64,000 nt of DNA. Source: Geranomyces variabilis (Eukaryota > Chytridiomycota > Chytridiomycetes > Spizellomycetales > Powellomycetaceae). The position numbers and the translations under genes are program-made. Numbering within the stretch: the first letter of the stretch is position 1; the number at the start of each line of letters is the position of its first letter. The notes under the pieces were generated by a model. The model did not search any database, had not been told where the DNA came from, and saw nothing but the letters and a program-made list of their open reading frames with translations. The stretch lies in contig JADGJP010000023.1 in assembly GCA_027603065.1 (NCBI GenBank), positions 1 through 64,000 on the forward strand, written 5' to 3'. Below, one piece after another: positions 20,661-31,481 of the stretch.

Positions 20661-21815
20661 TCATGCCGCTTCAGAGAGCGGTCCAGCCGCCGCCGCAGGC
20701 GCAGCCGCCGTTTCCCTCTCGACAACCTTTCCCTGCTTGGTCACAGCTTCCGGTTCCTTGGCCATCAGGGTGACGATGCGCTTCTCGCGGATTGTGAGGT
20801 GCTCGTCTCCAAAGTACCGCTTGGACTGGAAGGACCACGCGATCACTCCAGACACCCAGTGCTCGAGGCCCTGGACGTAAGTGCGCACGTCAGCGTCGAC
20901 CTCGTCGGATCCAAAGCTGGGCAGGCGCGCCTTGTCGGCCTCGAAGCATGCGATCCGCTCGCGGATCAGCTCGCCGACAAAGTCCACGCCCTGCTGGAGC
21001 GACAGGTTCTTCTCCTTCATCGAGACGACGATCAGATTCTGCGTCTCGCCCCACGACTGCTCGAGGTTGTACGAGTAGATGTCGTTGGCCCAGGTTAGGA
21101 TGTCATTGCAGCAGTCTCCCAGAGAGATGATGATGGGGTCCGACGCGACGCGGTCGGGGAGGTCGAGGTCGCATGCGTACTCGATCAGAGCAAACACGAG
21201 CTTGACCGCAGAAGTGTCGCGGCGGAGCGCGATGAACGTCTCGAGGTCCGGGATTTCGTTCTCGGAGCGGTTGACCACCTGCTGGTACACGGCCTCGAGG
21301 TACAGCTTTGTGCTCTCGATGAACCTGCGCTGGCAGCCGGGGCCGGCAGTCTTGATTGCCCGGATCCAGAAGTCGCGCAGGGTCTCGCCGACGGCAAAGT
21401 CCGTCTTTGCGTTGTGCGGGTCCTCGAGGGCGCGGACCATGATCTCGGCAACCTTCTTGGTTCCAGCGAGGTTCTTGCGGAGGTCGCCGTCGTCGGTGAG
21501 GTCGTCGAACGCAAAGAGCCAGTTGATAAAGTCGCAGCAGTTGCGGAGACGCTCGGCGTCAGCGTTCGGGTAGGACAAGGCGCCGAGGAGGCAGAACTTG
21601 GCGCGGTAGAACTCTTCGCGGCGCACGCCGGTGTGCACCTTGTAAGAGTCGAACCAAGCCTCGGCGGCCTCTCGGGCCTCCTCGTAGTACGGGTTGCACT
21701 TGAGCTCCATGCGGCACTCTTTCACGAGGTCGGGGATGACAAAGGTGGTAACGGGAGCGGGCAGCTCGGGCTTGTTGAGCGTGGCGGTGGGGGTTTCGGC
21801 GGTTGGGACGGGCAT
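20661..21815 (-). CDS. Class I terpene synthase (sesquiterpene cyclase-like)
   Basis: Single exon, 384 aa, starting 'MPVPTAETPT' at 21815. It has the two metal-binding motifs of class I terpene cyclases at the right spacing: 'FAFDDLTDDGD' near residue 110 (aspartate-rich DDxxD form) and 'NDIYSYNLEQ' near 245 (NSE triad N-x3-S-x3-E, complete). A late 'FQSKRYF' supplies the conserved Arg-Tyr pair. Length and motif layout fit the fungal and bacterial pentalenene-synthase-like group (Terpene_syn_C_2), so the likely substrate is farnesyl diphosphate; a different prenyl chain cannot be excluded. A TATA-like 'gtataagag' lies about 145 nt before the ATG. The gene is divergent from the P450. The last ~25 residues are Ala-rich and probably disordered. 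This is the core enzyme of the putative cluster. Confidence 0.93.
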   Translation of the reverse strand: MPVPTAETPTATLNKPELPAPVTTFVIPDLVKECRMELKCNPYYEEAREAAEAWFDSYKVHTGVRREEFYRAKFCLLGALSYPNADAERLRNCCDFINWLFAFDDLTDDGDLRKNLAGTKKVAEIMVRALEDPHNAKTDFAVGETLRDFWIRAIKTAGPGCQRRFIESTKLYLEAVYQQVVNRSENEIPDLETFIALRRDTSAVKLVFALIEYACDLDLPDRVASDPIIISLGDCCNDILTWANDIYSYNLEQSWGETQNLIVVSMKEKNLSLQQGVDFVGELIRERIACFEADKARLPSFGSDEVDADVRTYVQGLEHWVSGVIAWSFQSKRYFGDEHLTIREKRIVTLMAKEPEAVTKQGKVVERETAAAPAAAAGPLSEAA

Positions 21816-22578
21816 GCTTTTGTTTTCGAGGGATGGAATGGCGTTGGGAAGTGAGAAGGCTTGGAGACAAAGATGAGTGTGTGAGAGGAGGATGTGAGGA
21901 GAAGTTGGCGCGGAAGTTGCTGATACGAAAGCTGGAGGAAAGCAGAGACCGGGGTCTCTTATACTCGCCGTTTCTTGAGAAGATGACGGCTGAGTCGCCA
22001 AGAAACGTCGGGAAACGGACCGCGGCGTCCGGAGTAGATTGATGTGCGGGGTGCGGCGTGCGGTGTGCGGTGTGCGGTGTGGAGTGTGGAGTGTAGAGTG
22101 TGGGCTCACCATGAACATGACGATGGGCCGCCGCCGCTGCAGCGTTTTCCTCTGTCTGTCTGTCTTTGCAAGTCGTTGGCGTGGGTGGTTCTTGAGGGAT
22201 GATCTTTCGACAGCTGCGCAACTGTTTTGCGCAGCAAACGAACGACGGCTGCGCCACACACCGTCCGATCGCTCAATTGCCCGACAACGACCACCGACCA
22301 CCATCCACCGACCACCATCCACCAACTACCCCACCCACCGCCCACCGTCCATCTCTCTGCCTCACCATCAAACGCTCTCACCGCTTGGCCATCGTTCTGC
22401 TCTGGTCTCCCCGCGCGACTCTGCGACTCCCCGCAGTCCCGCCCAGTCCAGCCAGTCCAGCATCCATAAATATGTCATCCCGGCCACAGGGGGAGCCTCT
22501 CCTCCAACTATCGCTCGCGGCCGACCCTGCTGCTTCTCTGCCGTTCATAATCCCTCTAATCTGGAAGAATTCACCGCT
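21816..22578. promoter_or_regulatory. Divergent promoter, terpene synthase / P450
   Basis: 763 nt between the two starts. It contains a G-rich tandem stretch at 22043-22104 built on 'gtgcggt' and 'gtggagt', and a C-rich one at 22287-22352 built on 'ccaccgaccaccatccac'. TATA-like sequences lie at about 21958 (towards the synthase) and 22467 (towards the P450). The repeated G/C-rich blocks could be arrays of binding sites; no factor is implied by the sequence. Confidence 0.55.
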
Positions 22579-24484
22579 ATGACCGTGCTCGTCAACCTTC
22601 TCACTCTTCCCGTAACCGCCGCCCGTGAGGTCATTGACCAGGCTTTGGCGTTCGGTCCATGGAAGTGCCTGGCCACCGCCACCGTTATGTGGGTTTCCGC
22701 AGTCTGGGTCCACCACCATCACCGCAGGACCAGACGCGGGCTCCCTCCAGGACCTCTCGGAATTCCATACTTTGGTGAGACCCCCGGGGCATCGTCTGTC
22801 TTTACTCATCACACCGCGAACCTGCAAGAGCTGACTTTGCTCGTGCCAAAAAGGAAATCTCTTCCAACTAAGCACTCAGCCTGAGGTTCAGTTGACGCAA
22901 TGGGCCGAGAAGTACGGCGGCCTATACTCCCTCAAGCTTGGCGCTCGGGATGTAATGATCCTCACCCACCCAAAGATTGTCAAGGACCTGTGCGTTACTC
23001 GAGGAAACATCTATTCTTCTCGCATGGACTGGTATATCCTGGGCGACGTGCTCTTGGAAAACCGAGGTGTTGGTGCCACGCCATACAATGACAAGTGGTA
23101 TGTGTGGGCGGGAACTTGGGATCCTCATGGTCAGGTTTAACTCCTGGCTTTGCAGGCGCTTGCATCGCAAGGTCGCAAACAGCTCTCTAAGCTTGCGCGC
23201 TCTCAACAACTTCAACCCGATCGTCGACGCCGAAGGCACAGTCTTTGTTCACAGCTTGCTTCACGAAGGCGCGCTCGGCCAGACCCCTGTCAACCCGCTC
23301 TTGCACTGCGCTCGATTCCCTATGAATTCGATGCTGTCCATCATTTTCGGCTGGCGCACTTCCGGCGCGGACGACCCGCTAATCCGTCGTGCAATGGCCA
23401 TGGGGGAAGACTTTTCCGTGATCACTGGCATGACACAGAACGCCGTTGATTTCCTTCCCCTGCTCAAGCTTTTCCCGCTCGAAAACGTCAAACGTGCCCG
23501 GAAGCTCAAGCAAGAGTTTTTTGACTGCTGGGGCGGAATGCTAAAGGATCTCGAAGTTCGCATCGACGACGGGGAGGAGATCAAAGATTGTCTCGCCAAG
23601 GGTCTCATCGAGCTCTACAAGCAGAAGGAGATGGACTGGACTGACATTGTCATGTTTTGCACGGGAATCATGCTTGCGGGCATTGAGACGGTAAGCTTCT
23701 TAGAGACCAAGCAGTTTTCTGCTATCTCTCTGACATGCCGAGCATATTTTGCAGACCGCCGGATCGATCGCCTGGCTCTTGTCCATTCTCTCGCACCATC
23801 CCGAGATCCAGCGAAAGGCACAAGCCGAGCTCGACGCGGTCGTCGGACGCGACCGCATGCCTACCTTGGCCGACATGAACGACTTACAGTACATTCGCGC
23901 GATGCTGAAGGAGGTGTGCTTTGCTTTGCTCTGTGGCGAAGATACTACCCCGTGATGCCGCGTTGTTGATCCTTTAATCGCATCTGCTGCAGGTTCTCCG
24001 CTTCCGCAACCCGTTCCCCCAAGGCATTCCGCACTTCACTACCGAAGACGACACGTACGAAGGGTTCCACATTCCTGCAAAGTCGGTCGTCATGATCAAC
24101 GTGCACGGCCTCCACTTCGACGAGGAGAGGTACCCGAACGCCGACCAGTTCCAGCCGGAGCGCTTCTTGCACGATCGCACCAATTTCACCGAATCGGCCA
24201 ACTGCGCCGATCCCATGCAGCGCGATCAGTGGTCGTTCGGCGCGGGTCGCCGAATCTGCGCGGGAATGCACCTCGCGGAGCGCGAGATGTACCTGGCCAT
24301 CAGCCGCGCTCTCTGGGCGTTCGACATTGTTGGTCTGGAGGGCGAGATGAGCGACCTGAACAAATTCGAGGGAGAGTTGCCCAGAAGCCCCGTGGCATTC
24401 CGCGTCAAGTTTGTGCCTCGCGATGCCAAGGTGGCGGGAATCATCGACCTGGCCCACGCCGGCTCGTCTGCGGAGGCAGCTTGA
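22579..24484 (+). CDS. Cytochrome P450 monooxygenase
   Basis: Five exons; introns 22775-22853, 23098-23155, 23691-23754 and 23914-23992 leave 1626 nt, 541 aa. An N-terminal membrane anchor lies near residues 30-50, followed by the hinge 'RRGLPPGPLGIPYFGNLF'. The oxygen-binding I-helix reads 'AGIETTAGS' (A/G-G-x-E-T-T type), the K-helix 'EVLRFRNP' (ExxR), then 'PERF', and the haem loop 'FGAGRRICAGMHLAERE' with the Cys ligand. All catalytic motifs are intact. It would be ER-anchored and need a P450 reductase, not found here. Divergent from the terpene synthase, it is the prime candidate for the first oxidation of the terpene. The fold resembles multi-substrate fungal E-class group I enzymes; I cannot assign a CYP family by eye. 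Confidence 0.93.
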
Positions 24485-24987
24485 GAAGGTCTATTTCAGG
24501 GGAATCCAGTTGACTAGCATCACTCTGCCCTTTCACTTTTCACTCCTTACCTAATTAACAACGGTCTCCAGCACCTACACAATAAACTGCCAACATGTCT
24601 CGGATGAACTCTCCCAATTGTTATGCAGCGGGTTGGGCATTCGGGGAAACCTTTTCTGCAGTCACAAAGCGTCAAAATATGGGACAGCAGTCCAACGTGC
24701 AAATAGAATCTCGCCATGGACCACCACAGCGTGGGCCTCACATAACTCCATCGGCACATCCATTCAAAAGGGCCAAACAAACACCTGGAAGGATCTGTTG
24801 TCCATTGCCATACCAAGAAACCCGTCATGCTTCCAAGTATCTGACGTTCGGGGGGTCGTGGTACTGCGCAATGATTCCGACGCTGGGGGGTTTCCACCTA
24901 TCCGCTTTTCACTATTGCAATATTAGTCTGGATCACGACACCGTCAAGCCAAGCAACTTACTGTGCCATTACCGGAGTACACGTACC

Positions 24988-25031
24988 GGCTGAATTGACC
25001 GACATTTTTTTTACCGCCGATCAATTCAGCC
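24988..25031 (+). repeat. Inverted repeat around a T-tract
   Basis: 'ggctgaattga' at 24988-24998 is matched by its exact complement 'tcaattcagcc' at 25021-25031, with 22 nt between including eight T. Directly after it, 'ggagcgtatgctcc' forms a second short hairpin. Function unknown. Confidence 0.7.
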
Positions 25032-25344
25032 CGGAGCGTATGCTCCCGGTGTGTTTTAGATCAAAACAACAACGGGATCGGTTGCGCATTCGTTTTCTGC
25101 TCGTGCGTCAACACATGCTCTAAGACTTCTGTTCAGGCAGAGATTGTACACGGCGAGGGCGCTGGCTAACGTACCATGTTGGCATCGTGTTCCGAAAATT
25201 CCGGGAATTCGGAAGTCGAGCCGACGGCTTCGCCCTACCTCTTGCCGTGGCTGGCTGGCTGGATCCGGCTGGACACAAATGGTTCTTCTTCCTTCAGCCT
25301 AAATAGACAATCCTATATCCAGGCTTGGCGCGTCGAACGATGGT

Positions 25345-25377
25345 TCGACAGCTCGACAGCTCGACAGCTCGACAGCT
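25345..25377 (+). repeat. Tandem 8-bp repeat upstream of the oxidase
   Basis: Four consecutive copies of 'tcgacagc', with a degenerate copy just after, about 220 nt before the oxidase ATG. Could be slippage or a set of binding sites. Confidence 0.85.
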
Positions 25378-25595
25378 GCGATAATTCGACAGCCCCACGT
25401 CTGCTTTCGCTGTATCCCCGTCATGCGTTGGCCCCATCATGAACATCGAGGCACTCTGCTGTCAACGTCCCGCTCTCTAATAAATAACAACCACTGCTCT
25501 CGCCGGGCCCTGCTTTCCCATCAAACGCATCCGACACTCAAGCCGTCACAGGTTTTCTGGTTAATCACTCTACCAAAGCCAGTTTTTCGCCCAAG

Positions 25596-27068
25596 ATGCT
25601 CGCAACCTCAGACATTCAGCTCGGTCCCCTCCTTCGCACTCAAATCAAGGGAGACGTCATCGACCTCTTCACCGAGGGCTACGCCGACAAGCGTGCCCGC
25701 TGGGCCGTGAACCTGCAGCAGGACGCCACCCTCATGGTCCTGGTCAAGTCCTCCGCCGACATTGCCGCCACCATCAAGTTTGCCCGCGAGCACTCACTCG
25801 AGGTCGCCATCGCCGGCGGTGGCCACTCGCTCACCGGCGCTTCGAGCGTCCAGAACGGTTGCGTTATCGATCTTCGCCACATGCGGAACGTTCGAGTTGA
25901 CGCCGAGCGCAAGCTCCTCCACGTCCAGGGAGGCTGCCTGTGGTCAGACGTCGATATTGCCGCTGCCAAGCACGGCCTGGCTACCGTCGGCGGCACCGTC
26001 AGCCACACAGGAGTTGGCGGACTCACCCTCGGCGGCGGCTACGGCTGGCTGTCCGGCAGACACGGCCTGACTCTGGACAACCTTGTCGAGGCTACGGTGG
26101 TGACCGCGGATGGCTCCATTGTGACCGCCAACTCCAAATGTCACCCGGACCTCTACTGGGCCCTCCGTGGCGCCGGTGGAAACTTCGGCATTGTGTCAGA
26201 GTTTGTCTTGCGCGCCCACGAGCAACCGGGGCCGGTCTGGACCGGCCAGCTGCTCTTCTCTCCCGACAAGATCGCCGAGTTTGTCGCGCTCGCCAACCAC
26301 TGGAAAGACAACCGCGGCCCTGACGAGAACGCCTTTGCCCTGCTGCGCGGTGTTCCAGAGTCGCAGCCCGATTTTGCCGACTTCAAGGCGCTCCTCCCCG
26401 CCGGTTGCAAGACCGTGCTCGCGCTCCTCGTCTTCTTCAATGGCACTGCTGAGGAGGGCATGCGCAAGTTCAAGCCATTTTACGACCTGGGCGTGATCTC
26501 GGACATGACCTTTGAGATGCCCTACGTTGCCGTCAACTCGTTCATGAACCCCGGCGTGCCCCACGGCTACCGTCGCTACATGGCTCCGGCAATGTTCACG
26601 ACACTTGATCTGCCTACGGTCCAGCGGCTGGCCACTGACCTGGCAGACTTCATCACCCAGCACCCAAAGGCGGCCGACGCCGTTGTCATGTTCGAGCTGC
26701 TGTACACCAACAAGATAGCCGAGGTCCCCACCACAGCGACGGCGTTCCCGCACCGTGCTCTCGCCTACAACGCGTGTCTCGCATGCGGATGGGAGGACCA
26801 CACTCTCGACGAGGTCATCACGTCGTTTGCAGACGGGGTCGCCGAGACCATCTCGGCAGGAGAAGCGCGCGCGGGGGACAAGGAGGTGGCCAAATGGAAG
26901 TACCTCAACTACGCCAACGCACGGCAGGTCACCGACGTCGCCGCAGCGTTTGGAGAGAACTACCCGCGGCTGCGCGAGGTCAAGACTCGTTATGACCCGC
27001 ACAACATGTTTGGAAAATGGTTCGCCATTGAGCCGTTGAAGGACCATTCCCAGCCCGCAAGCAAGTAG
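25596..27068 (+). CDS. FAD-linked oxidase, BBE / 6-hydroxynicotine-oxidase type
   Basis: Single exon, 490 aa. The FAD-binding PCMH domain has 'VAIAGGGHSLTGASS', whose His is the usual covalent attachment site, and 'SHTGVGGLTLGGGYGWL'. In berberine-bridge enzymes the second loop carries a Cys giving a second covalent bond; here Ser/His stand in its place, so the flavin should be singly linked as in 6-hydroxynicotine oxidase-like enzymes. 'RGAGGNFGIVSEF' follows, and the C-terminal BBE segment reads 'NYANARQVTDVAAAFG' to 'TRYDPHNMFG'. No signal peptide is seen, so it is probably cytosolic or peroxisomal. Such enzymes oxidise alcohols or form C-C and C-O bonds with O2, and are frequent in secondary-metabolite clusters. 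It lies downstream of the P450 in the same direction. Confidence 0.92.
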   Translation: MLATSDIQLGPLLRTQIKGDVIDLFTEGYADKRARWAVNLQQDATLMVLVKSSADIAATIKFAREHSLEVAIAGGGHSLTGASSVQNGCVIDLRHMRNVRVDAERKLLHVQGGCLWSDVDIAAAKHGLATVGGTVSHTGVGGLTLGGGYGWLSGRHGLTLDNLVEATVVTADGSIVTANSKCHPDLYWALRGAGGNFGIVSEFVLRAHEQPGPVWTGQLLFSPDKIAEFVALANHWKDNRGPDENAFALLRGVPESQPDFADFKALLPAGCKTVLALLVFFNGTAEEGMRKFKPFYDLGVISDMTFEMPYVAVNSFMNPGVPHGYRRYMAPAMFTTLDLPTVQRLATDLADFITQHPKAADAVVMFELLYTNKIAEVPTTATAFPHRALAYNACLACGWEDHTLDEVITSFADGVAETISAGEARAGDKEVAKWKYLNYANARQVTDVAAAFGENYPRLREVKTRYDPHNMFGKWFAIEPLKDHSQPASK

Positions 27069-27550
27069 CCTGAATCAAATCTGTAGCATAGCATCTTGTT
27101 GCCTCCCATAACACACATACTCTAGTCTTTTTAAACAACCCTTCTCGAATCTCACTCAGATTTTATTTCATGAGGAAGAAATTCGACAGCTCCCCGCGCT
27201 ACGGGGACGGCCCCAAGAGGAGGGAGGTTCAACTCCTCTGCTTTTCACTCTTTATAAAAAGGGCCTCTACCGAGCGGCAGTTTACAGCAGAAATGCGGCA
27301 AAATATAGCGAATCATTAAGAAACCTGAGTGTCTTCTTTGTTTTTAGTGCCCATGCCAAAATGAGCTCTCTTTGCAAGTGCTTCTCCTTTGACTTACGAT
27401 TTTCCCCCAACCGCGCACACTCCTACATGACAATCTTGCACCTCTCAAGAAAATGCACACCCCGAACAGGGGAATTTTGGTTCTTAAAAATGTGGACACC
27501 AAGGCGATTTTTCGGCTTGTTCGAAAATTTTATTTAGATAAGACGTCGTC
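27069..27550. other. Intergenic between convergent genes
   Basis: About 480 nt between the convergent FAD oxidase and MFS permease. It is AT-richer than its neighbours. A T-arm-like hairpin at 27219-27235 ('ggttcaactcc') was examined as a tRNA and rejected. No gene is seen. Confidence 0.45.
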
Positions 27551-29466
27551 CTACGTGGCCTTTCGCGTAAGAGCACTGTCCAATCCGACACGCGTGTCGT
27601 CGACAGTACCCATATCCCCAACGTTGGCATCGTCGAACCCAAACTCCGCCTCCACGCCATGCTCAATAAGGTACTCTCGCCATTCACGGTCCTCCTTCTC
27701 CAAGGTCTGCCCAGAAAAGTCCGGTACCATGGTCCAGCACAACATTGCTCCCAAAAACGCGACAGACGCGCAAATGTAGAATACGACCTGAGTCCCGTGC
27801 TGAACGGAGGCTGGGTCGGTGCCATAGTGGGTGCGGAGCGGAATGAGGATTTGGTTGCCGATTGCGGCGCCGGCCTTGCCGATCGCGGCTGAGAGGCCGT
27901 AGAAGGTACCTCTAAGTGGGGTCGGGTAGACTTCAGCAGAGATCTGAGGGATAACTCGGTCAACGATTTGCCAAAACGCGCGCCCCAACCACGAGCCGAT
28001 GCTTACTAGACCCAAACAGTTGCCGGGGCCAAAGTTGGAAGCAGAAATAAATAGGCCGTAACACACGACGAACAGTGCCGTGTTGTTCTGGAGATGATCG
28101 TAGCTTCCTGCAATAATGAAACCCATGATACCGGACAGGACGAACCCGATGGTCATGACCTTTTTGCGACCGATGCGATCGACGAGATGCGCGCCAAGCA
28201 GGATGCCGGGGAGGGAAAAGAGACCGAGGAGGAGCTGCCACTCGGCCGTCTGACGGAGCTGCGTTGGCCCTTTGGTTACCAAACCCGATATGATGGCGGA
28301 CGAGAAAATTCCGTTGGGAAAGACCACTGTAGCGTACAAAAGATTTTGGTTTACATGGCGTTCTCTAAGCCCCCGGCCTTTCAAAAAACATACCAAAGTC
28401 GTACAAGAACCAGCAACCCGCGGTTCCGACAAGTCGCGGCCACAGCCGCTTGAAAGCAAGCCGATAAGGCGGCGACGTCTTGCTGTAGTTTTTCTTGAAT
28501 CGATCCGAGTTGGCCATCTTGAAACGGAACCAGAACACGCTCAGCGGCAGGACGCCGCCAAGACCGAAGGCAATCCGCCAGATCTTGTTCAGATCTTCGG
28601 TCTTTTCACCCTCGGCTGCCGATGCAAAGAGAATCAGGTAAACGATGGTCGCGAGAACGCCGCCTGAGACACAGAAGTAGGGGTGAGCATTCCAAAGCTT
28701 CGACATATACGGTACGATGAGACTTACCCATGCTCAATACCAAATTGGTCACCAGTACAAAAACTCCGCCACGACGGGTAGGTTTTGTTTCATCCGACGC
28801 TTCTGACGCGGAGGCGGACGAGCACGGGTATTCGCCCCCAACGCCAACTCCAGTGATTCCTCGGCATATCGTGATGGCCCAGAACAGCGTCGTAGGGCTG
28901 TTGTCTGCGGGGTAGACCGCGGCGCAAAGAAGGGTCCCAAGCACGATCAAGAGGGTTGTGACCAATAGTCCAATCTTGCGCCCGAACCTAGCAAAGATTC
29001 AAGCGAGTTGAACCGTGAGCTGAAAGCTCCTGCTGGCAACTGGTGTCTCATTGCCATGTCACTTACCTATCAATGACGAGGCCGAAACCGAGCTGGCCGA
29101 TGATAGCTCCCACAATCAGTGCATTTCCAATGCGGGTGGAAATGCTCGGCGTGAACGCGGCAGGGTAGATACGGGTAAAAAGCGTGGACGCAAAGTTGAA
29201 TACGTTGTTTTGATATCCATCTGAAGGCAGTTTTATGAGCTGACTTATGTAAACGAACGCGAGTACCGCTTCTTACCGCTAGTCAGAGCTATGCCGGCAA
29301 AGATGATCGTTGCAAGAGCAGCGGCCCTCGATTTTCCCGTCTGAGTTTTCTGGGCTTCGGCGGCCGCCGGGTCGTCTGGCATCACCGAGGTCGAGGGGGA
29401 TTCAGCAGGCTCGGCAGAGCGGATGGGCCCAGCATCGGTAAGGGTATCGGGCTGCGACAAAGACAT
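27551..29466 (-). CDS. MFS permease, phosphate:H+ symporter / GIT1-like
   Basis: Five exons; introns 29221-29276, 28988-29066, 28664-28727 and 28327-28393 leave 1650 nt, 549 aa. The start is the ATG at 29466 ('MSLSQPDTLTD'). After a polar ~60-residue N-terminus come 'ALTSDGYQNNVFNF', the MFS loop 'VIDRFGRKIG', 'GVGVGGEYPCSSASASE', and in the second half 'VDRIGRKKVM' and 'EVYPTPLRGT'. The 'SDGYQ' and 'GGEYP..S..ASE' patterns are typical of the phosphate/glycerophosphodiester (PHO84, GIT1) branch of the superfamily. It has the expected 12-helix length with a long central loop. It would be a proton-coupled plasma-membrane transporter. In this neighbourhood it may export a pathway product or import a precursor; the family alone does not say. 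Confidence 0.88.
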
Positions 29467-29995
29467 TTCTCGCACGGAGGCACGAGCCAAGGGTTAACCT
29501 TGCCATGAGGGCCTGCTGCCGGGCATCGCTGTCTACATATATGACTGCTGCCGGCTGGAGTGAAGAAGCGGCACGCAGCAGCAGCGGCACGTGTGGAACG
29601 TGTGGTAAGAAAGATTTGCGCGAAAGAATTCTCATCAAAAAATTCGATAGTTGGTGACTTTGCGTCTGACGGAACGTGGGACCCATCGGGCAGCGACCAC
29701 CAAACCAAAGTACAGTAGAAGAGATTCTAGGAATGGAGACGGGAATGGTCGGATGGCGTGTTGTGGTAAAGTCTGTGGGACACCTGCTGCGTGCGGCTAA
29801 CTGGATTGTGACTCAGCGTTTGGTGAGTTACCGCGACCTTCCTCCACCGTTTTCCCCGTTGCCGGCAAGGACGACGCTGTTCGGCTGGCACTGGAACAAC
29901 AATTCCTGGGCCGACGATATTTATGGGAGAGAGAGAGCAGCGAAGGTTACGATTTATATTGCTGTTTCTCTAAAGAATTTTTGTGCAGTAAAAAG
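29467..29995. promoter_or_regulatory. Promoter region of the MFS permease
   Basis: 529 nt between the 3' end of the DUF2306 gene and the permease start, both on the minus strand. A 'catatatg' at about 29536 lies 65-70 nt before the permease ATG and may be its TATA box. No gene is seen in the remainder. Confidence 0.4.
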
Positions 29996-31112
29996 CTAGT
30001 GAACGTAACCGGGTCCAACGCCAACAGCAACGTTTTCTGGTGTTGTGTGGTACTCGTACGGCGTCCATTCATCCGCATCTCCTAACCGCTGAGGTGTCAA
30101 CCCAGCGCTCCCAGGTTTCTCCATTCCCGCCTCCAGCTGTTGATGATAAGCCACGGTTCTCAACCTCCTACCCTCTCGAGGCGTCAATCCGAGGTACATC
30201 TCGACGCCCGCCGCATGGATCGCCAATGCTAGCCACAGTGCGGCTCCGAATGGCACCGCGAGGGCTACCCCCAACTCCTCGGTATGTCCTCCTTTGAAAT
30301 TTGCAAAGACCAGAGAGCGTCCAGGGTCGGTTCCATTAAACGCGACCCCGCAATGGCCAAAACCGCCGCTTGATCGTAATTCAATGTCTCCAACACCTGC
30401 ATACATGGCCTCGCCTGCGCGTATGGCGGGGACGCCGAGGAGATGACTAACGCAGATACTATCATGATGAGTCGGGTTGTGATGATGGATCCTAAGTAGA
30501 ACCAAGTTCGAAGCATGAAGGCCCTGTGCTGGTCGATGTGGAGGCGCTTGATGTTGATGTAGCTGATGGCTAGCGACCCCGTAGTTAGGATGGCCTGAAA
30601 TCCCACTACGGTTTGGGTGGCGAGGTCTCCGCCAAACGCGTGTCGCGCAATCATAAGCGCCCCGACGTTGGAAATTAGGACAAGGAAGATGACAACGTGC
30701 CCGTTCAGTCGATGAAAGAGGATAAAGCGGTGGCGAGTTACGGGAACGAACTGAAAGCAGGCGAGAAATGCGGCTGGGAGGATGCATCCTGGATGCTGAT
30801 CCCCACTCGACCAACGCTCCCTGGTCTGTAAAAGTAACACTCTCCCGGCCCGGCCCCTTTTGAACCACCTCCGCAAAAGACTCTGTCAATATCGAGGTAC
30901 TGCAGACGACCGAGAACGAATCCCATCAAGGCGCCGCAGAAGACTAACCCTGTGGACCCACATAGCCGTTAGACAGCGGAACGCAGCCAAGAAAGCGGCA
31001 GCAAGGCATTACACAAAATAAAGTTATAGCCATTGTTGAAGCCGGCGGCGCTGACGACTCGGCGTGGCATGGATGGCCGTTGCGAAACTGCTATGCTCCC
31101 GGTATTGCTCAT
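29996..31112 (-). CDS. DUF2306 family membrane protein, with frame breaks
   Basis: Exon 1 starts 'MSNTGSIAVSQRPSMPRR' at 31112 and splices with a 'gtaatg' donor into 'LVFCGALMGFVLGRLQYLD'. Then come 'PGECYFYRPGSVGRVGI', 'ILPAAFLACFQFVPVTRH', 'NVGALMIARHAFGG', 'DQHRAFMLRTWFYLGSIITT' and 'FGAALWLALAIHAAGVEMYL'. These are the conserved blocks of fungal DUF2306 multi-pass proteins, function unknown; conserved His residues in 'RFILFHRLNGH' and 'IDQHRA' suggest a metal or haem site, which is inference. The blocks lie in three different frames, changing near 30785 and near 30330-30400, and neither place has room for a normal intron. So the gene carries two single-base shifts, either assembly errors or decay. 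It sits between the MFS and AKR genes of the cluster. Confidence 0.75.
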
Positions 31113-31481
31113 TTCGCTTTAAAGGTTGCGAACGGCAACTTTTTTCTGAAGATCCGCCTCGTGGGGATGTAATGGCGTCGCCGTCGCCGACGCCGGCTGA
31201 GAAGTGAGTTGACGAGTTACGGCCAATGCAGGGGACCGATGTATATGGAGATGTCTCATTAATGATTCTATTCTATGAAGGTTTTGTGCAGTGCGGCAGA
31301 AATCTTTGGAAGGACGGTCGACCCTTTTGCCACCTTGCGCGATCCGCCGGCTCGCATTACGTAAGCATTTTCCGTTTCTTGCCCGTGGAGCACGGGACAG
31401 TGATATGAAAAGGGATTTTATTTGAAGGAGGGAGAGGACTTTCAGAGGTGCGGGTATACAGACGCGGGGTCTAGAGAGATA

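Larger units (their letters stand above)
24485..25595. other. Long intergenic region before the FAD oxidase
   Basis: 1.1 kb between the P450 and the BBE-type oxidase. An open frame of 132 codons at 24595-24993 begins in a fair context ('ccaacatgtc'), but its translation matches nothing and lacks domain-like composition. Two inverted repeats lie near 24988-25050 and a tandem 'tcgacagc' repeat at 25345-25377. The rest probably holds the P450 3' end and the oxidase promoter. Confidence 0.45.

Noticed and set aside
24595-24993. 132-codon ORF between the P450 and the FAD oxidase
   Set aside because: Fair start context, but the translation has no domain-like composition, and an equally long frame lies on the opposite strand.
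24988-25050. Bacterial-type terminator hairpin with T-tract
   Set aside because: The context is eukaryotic, the T-tract lies in the loop, and no function can be assigned; kept only as an inverted repeat.
27190-27250. tRNA-like T-arm ('ggttcaactcc' with a 5-bp stem)
   Set aside because: No A box, no matching acceptor stem within 70-95 nt upstream and no anticodon arm.
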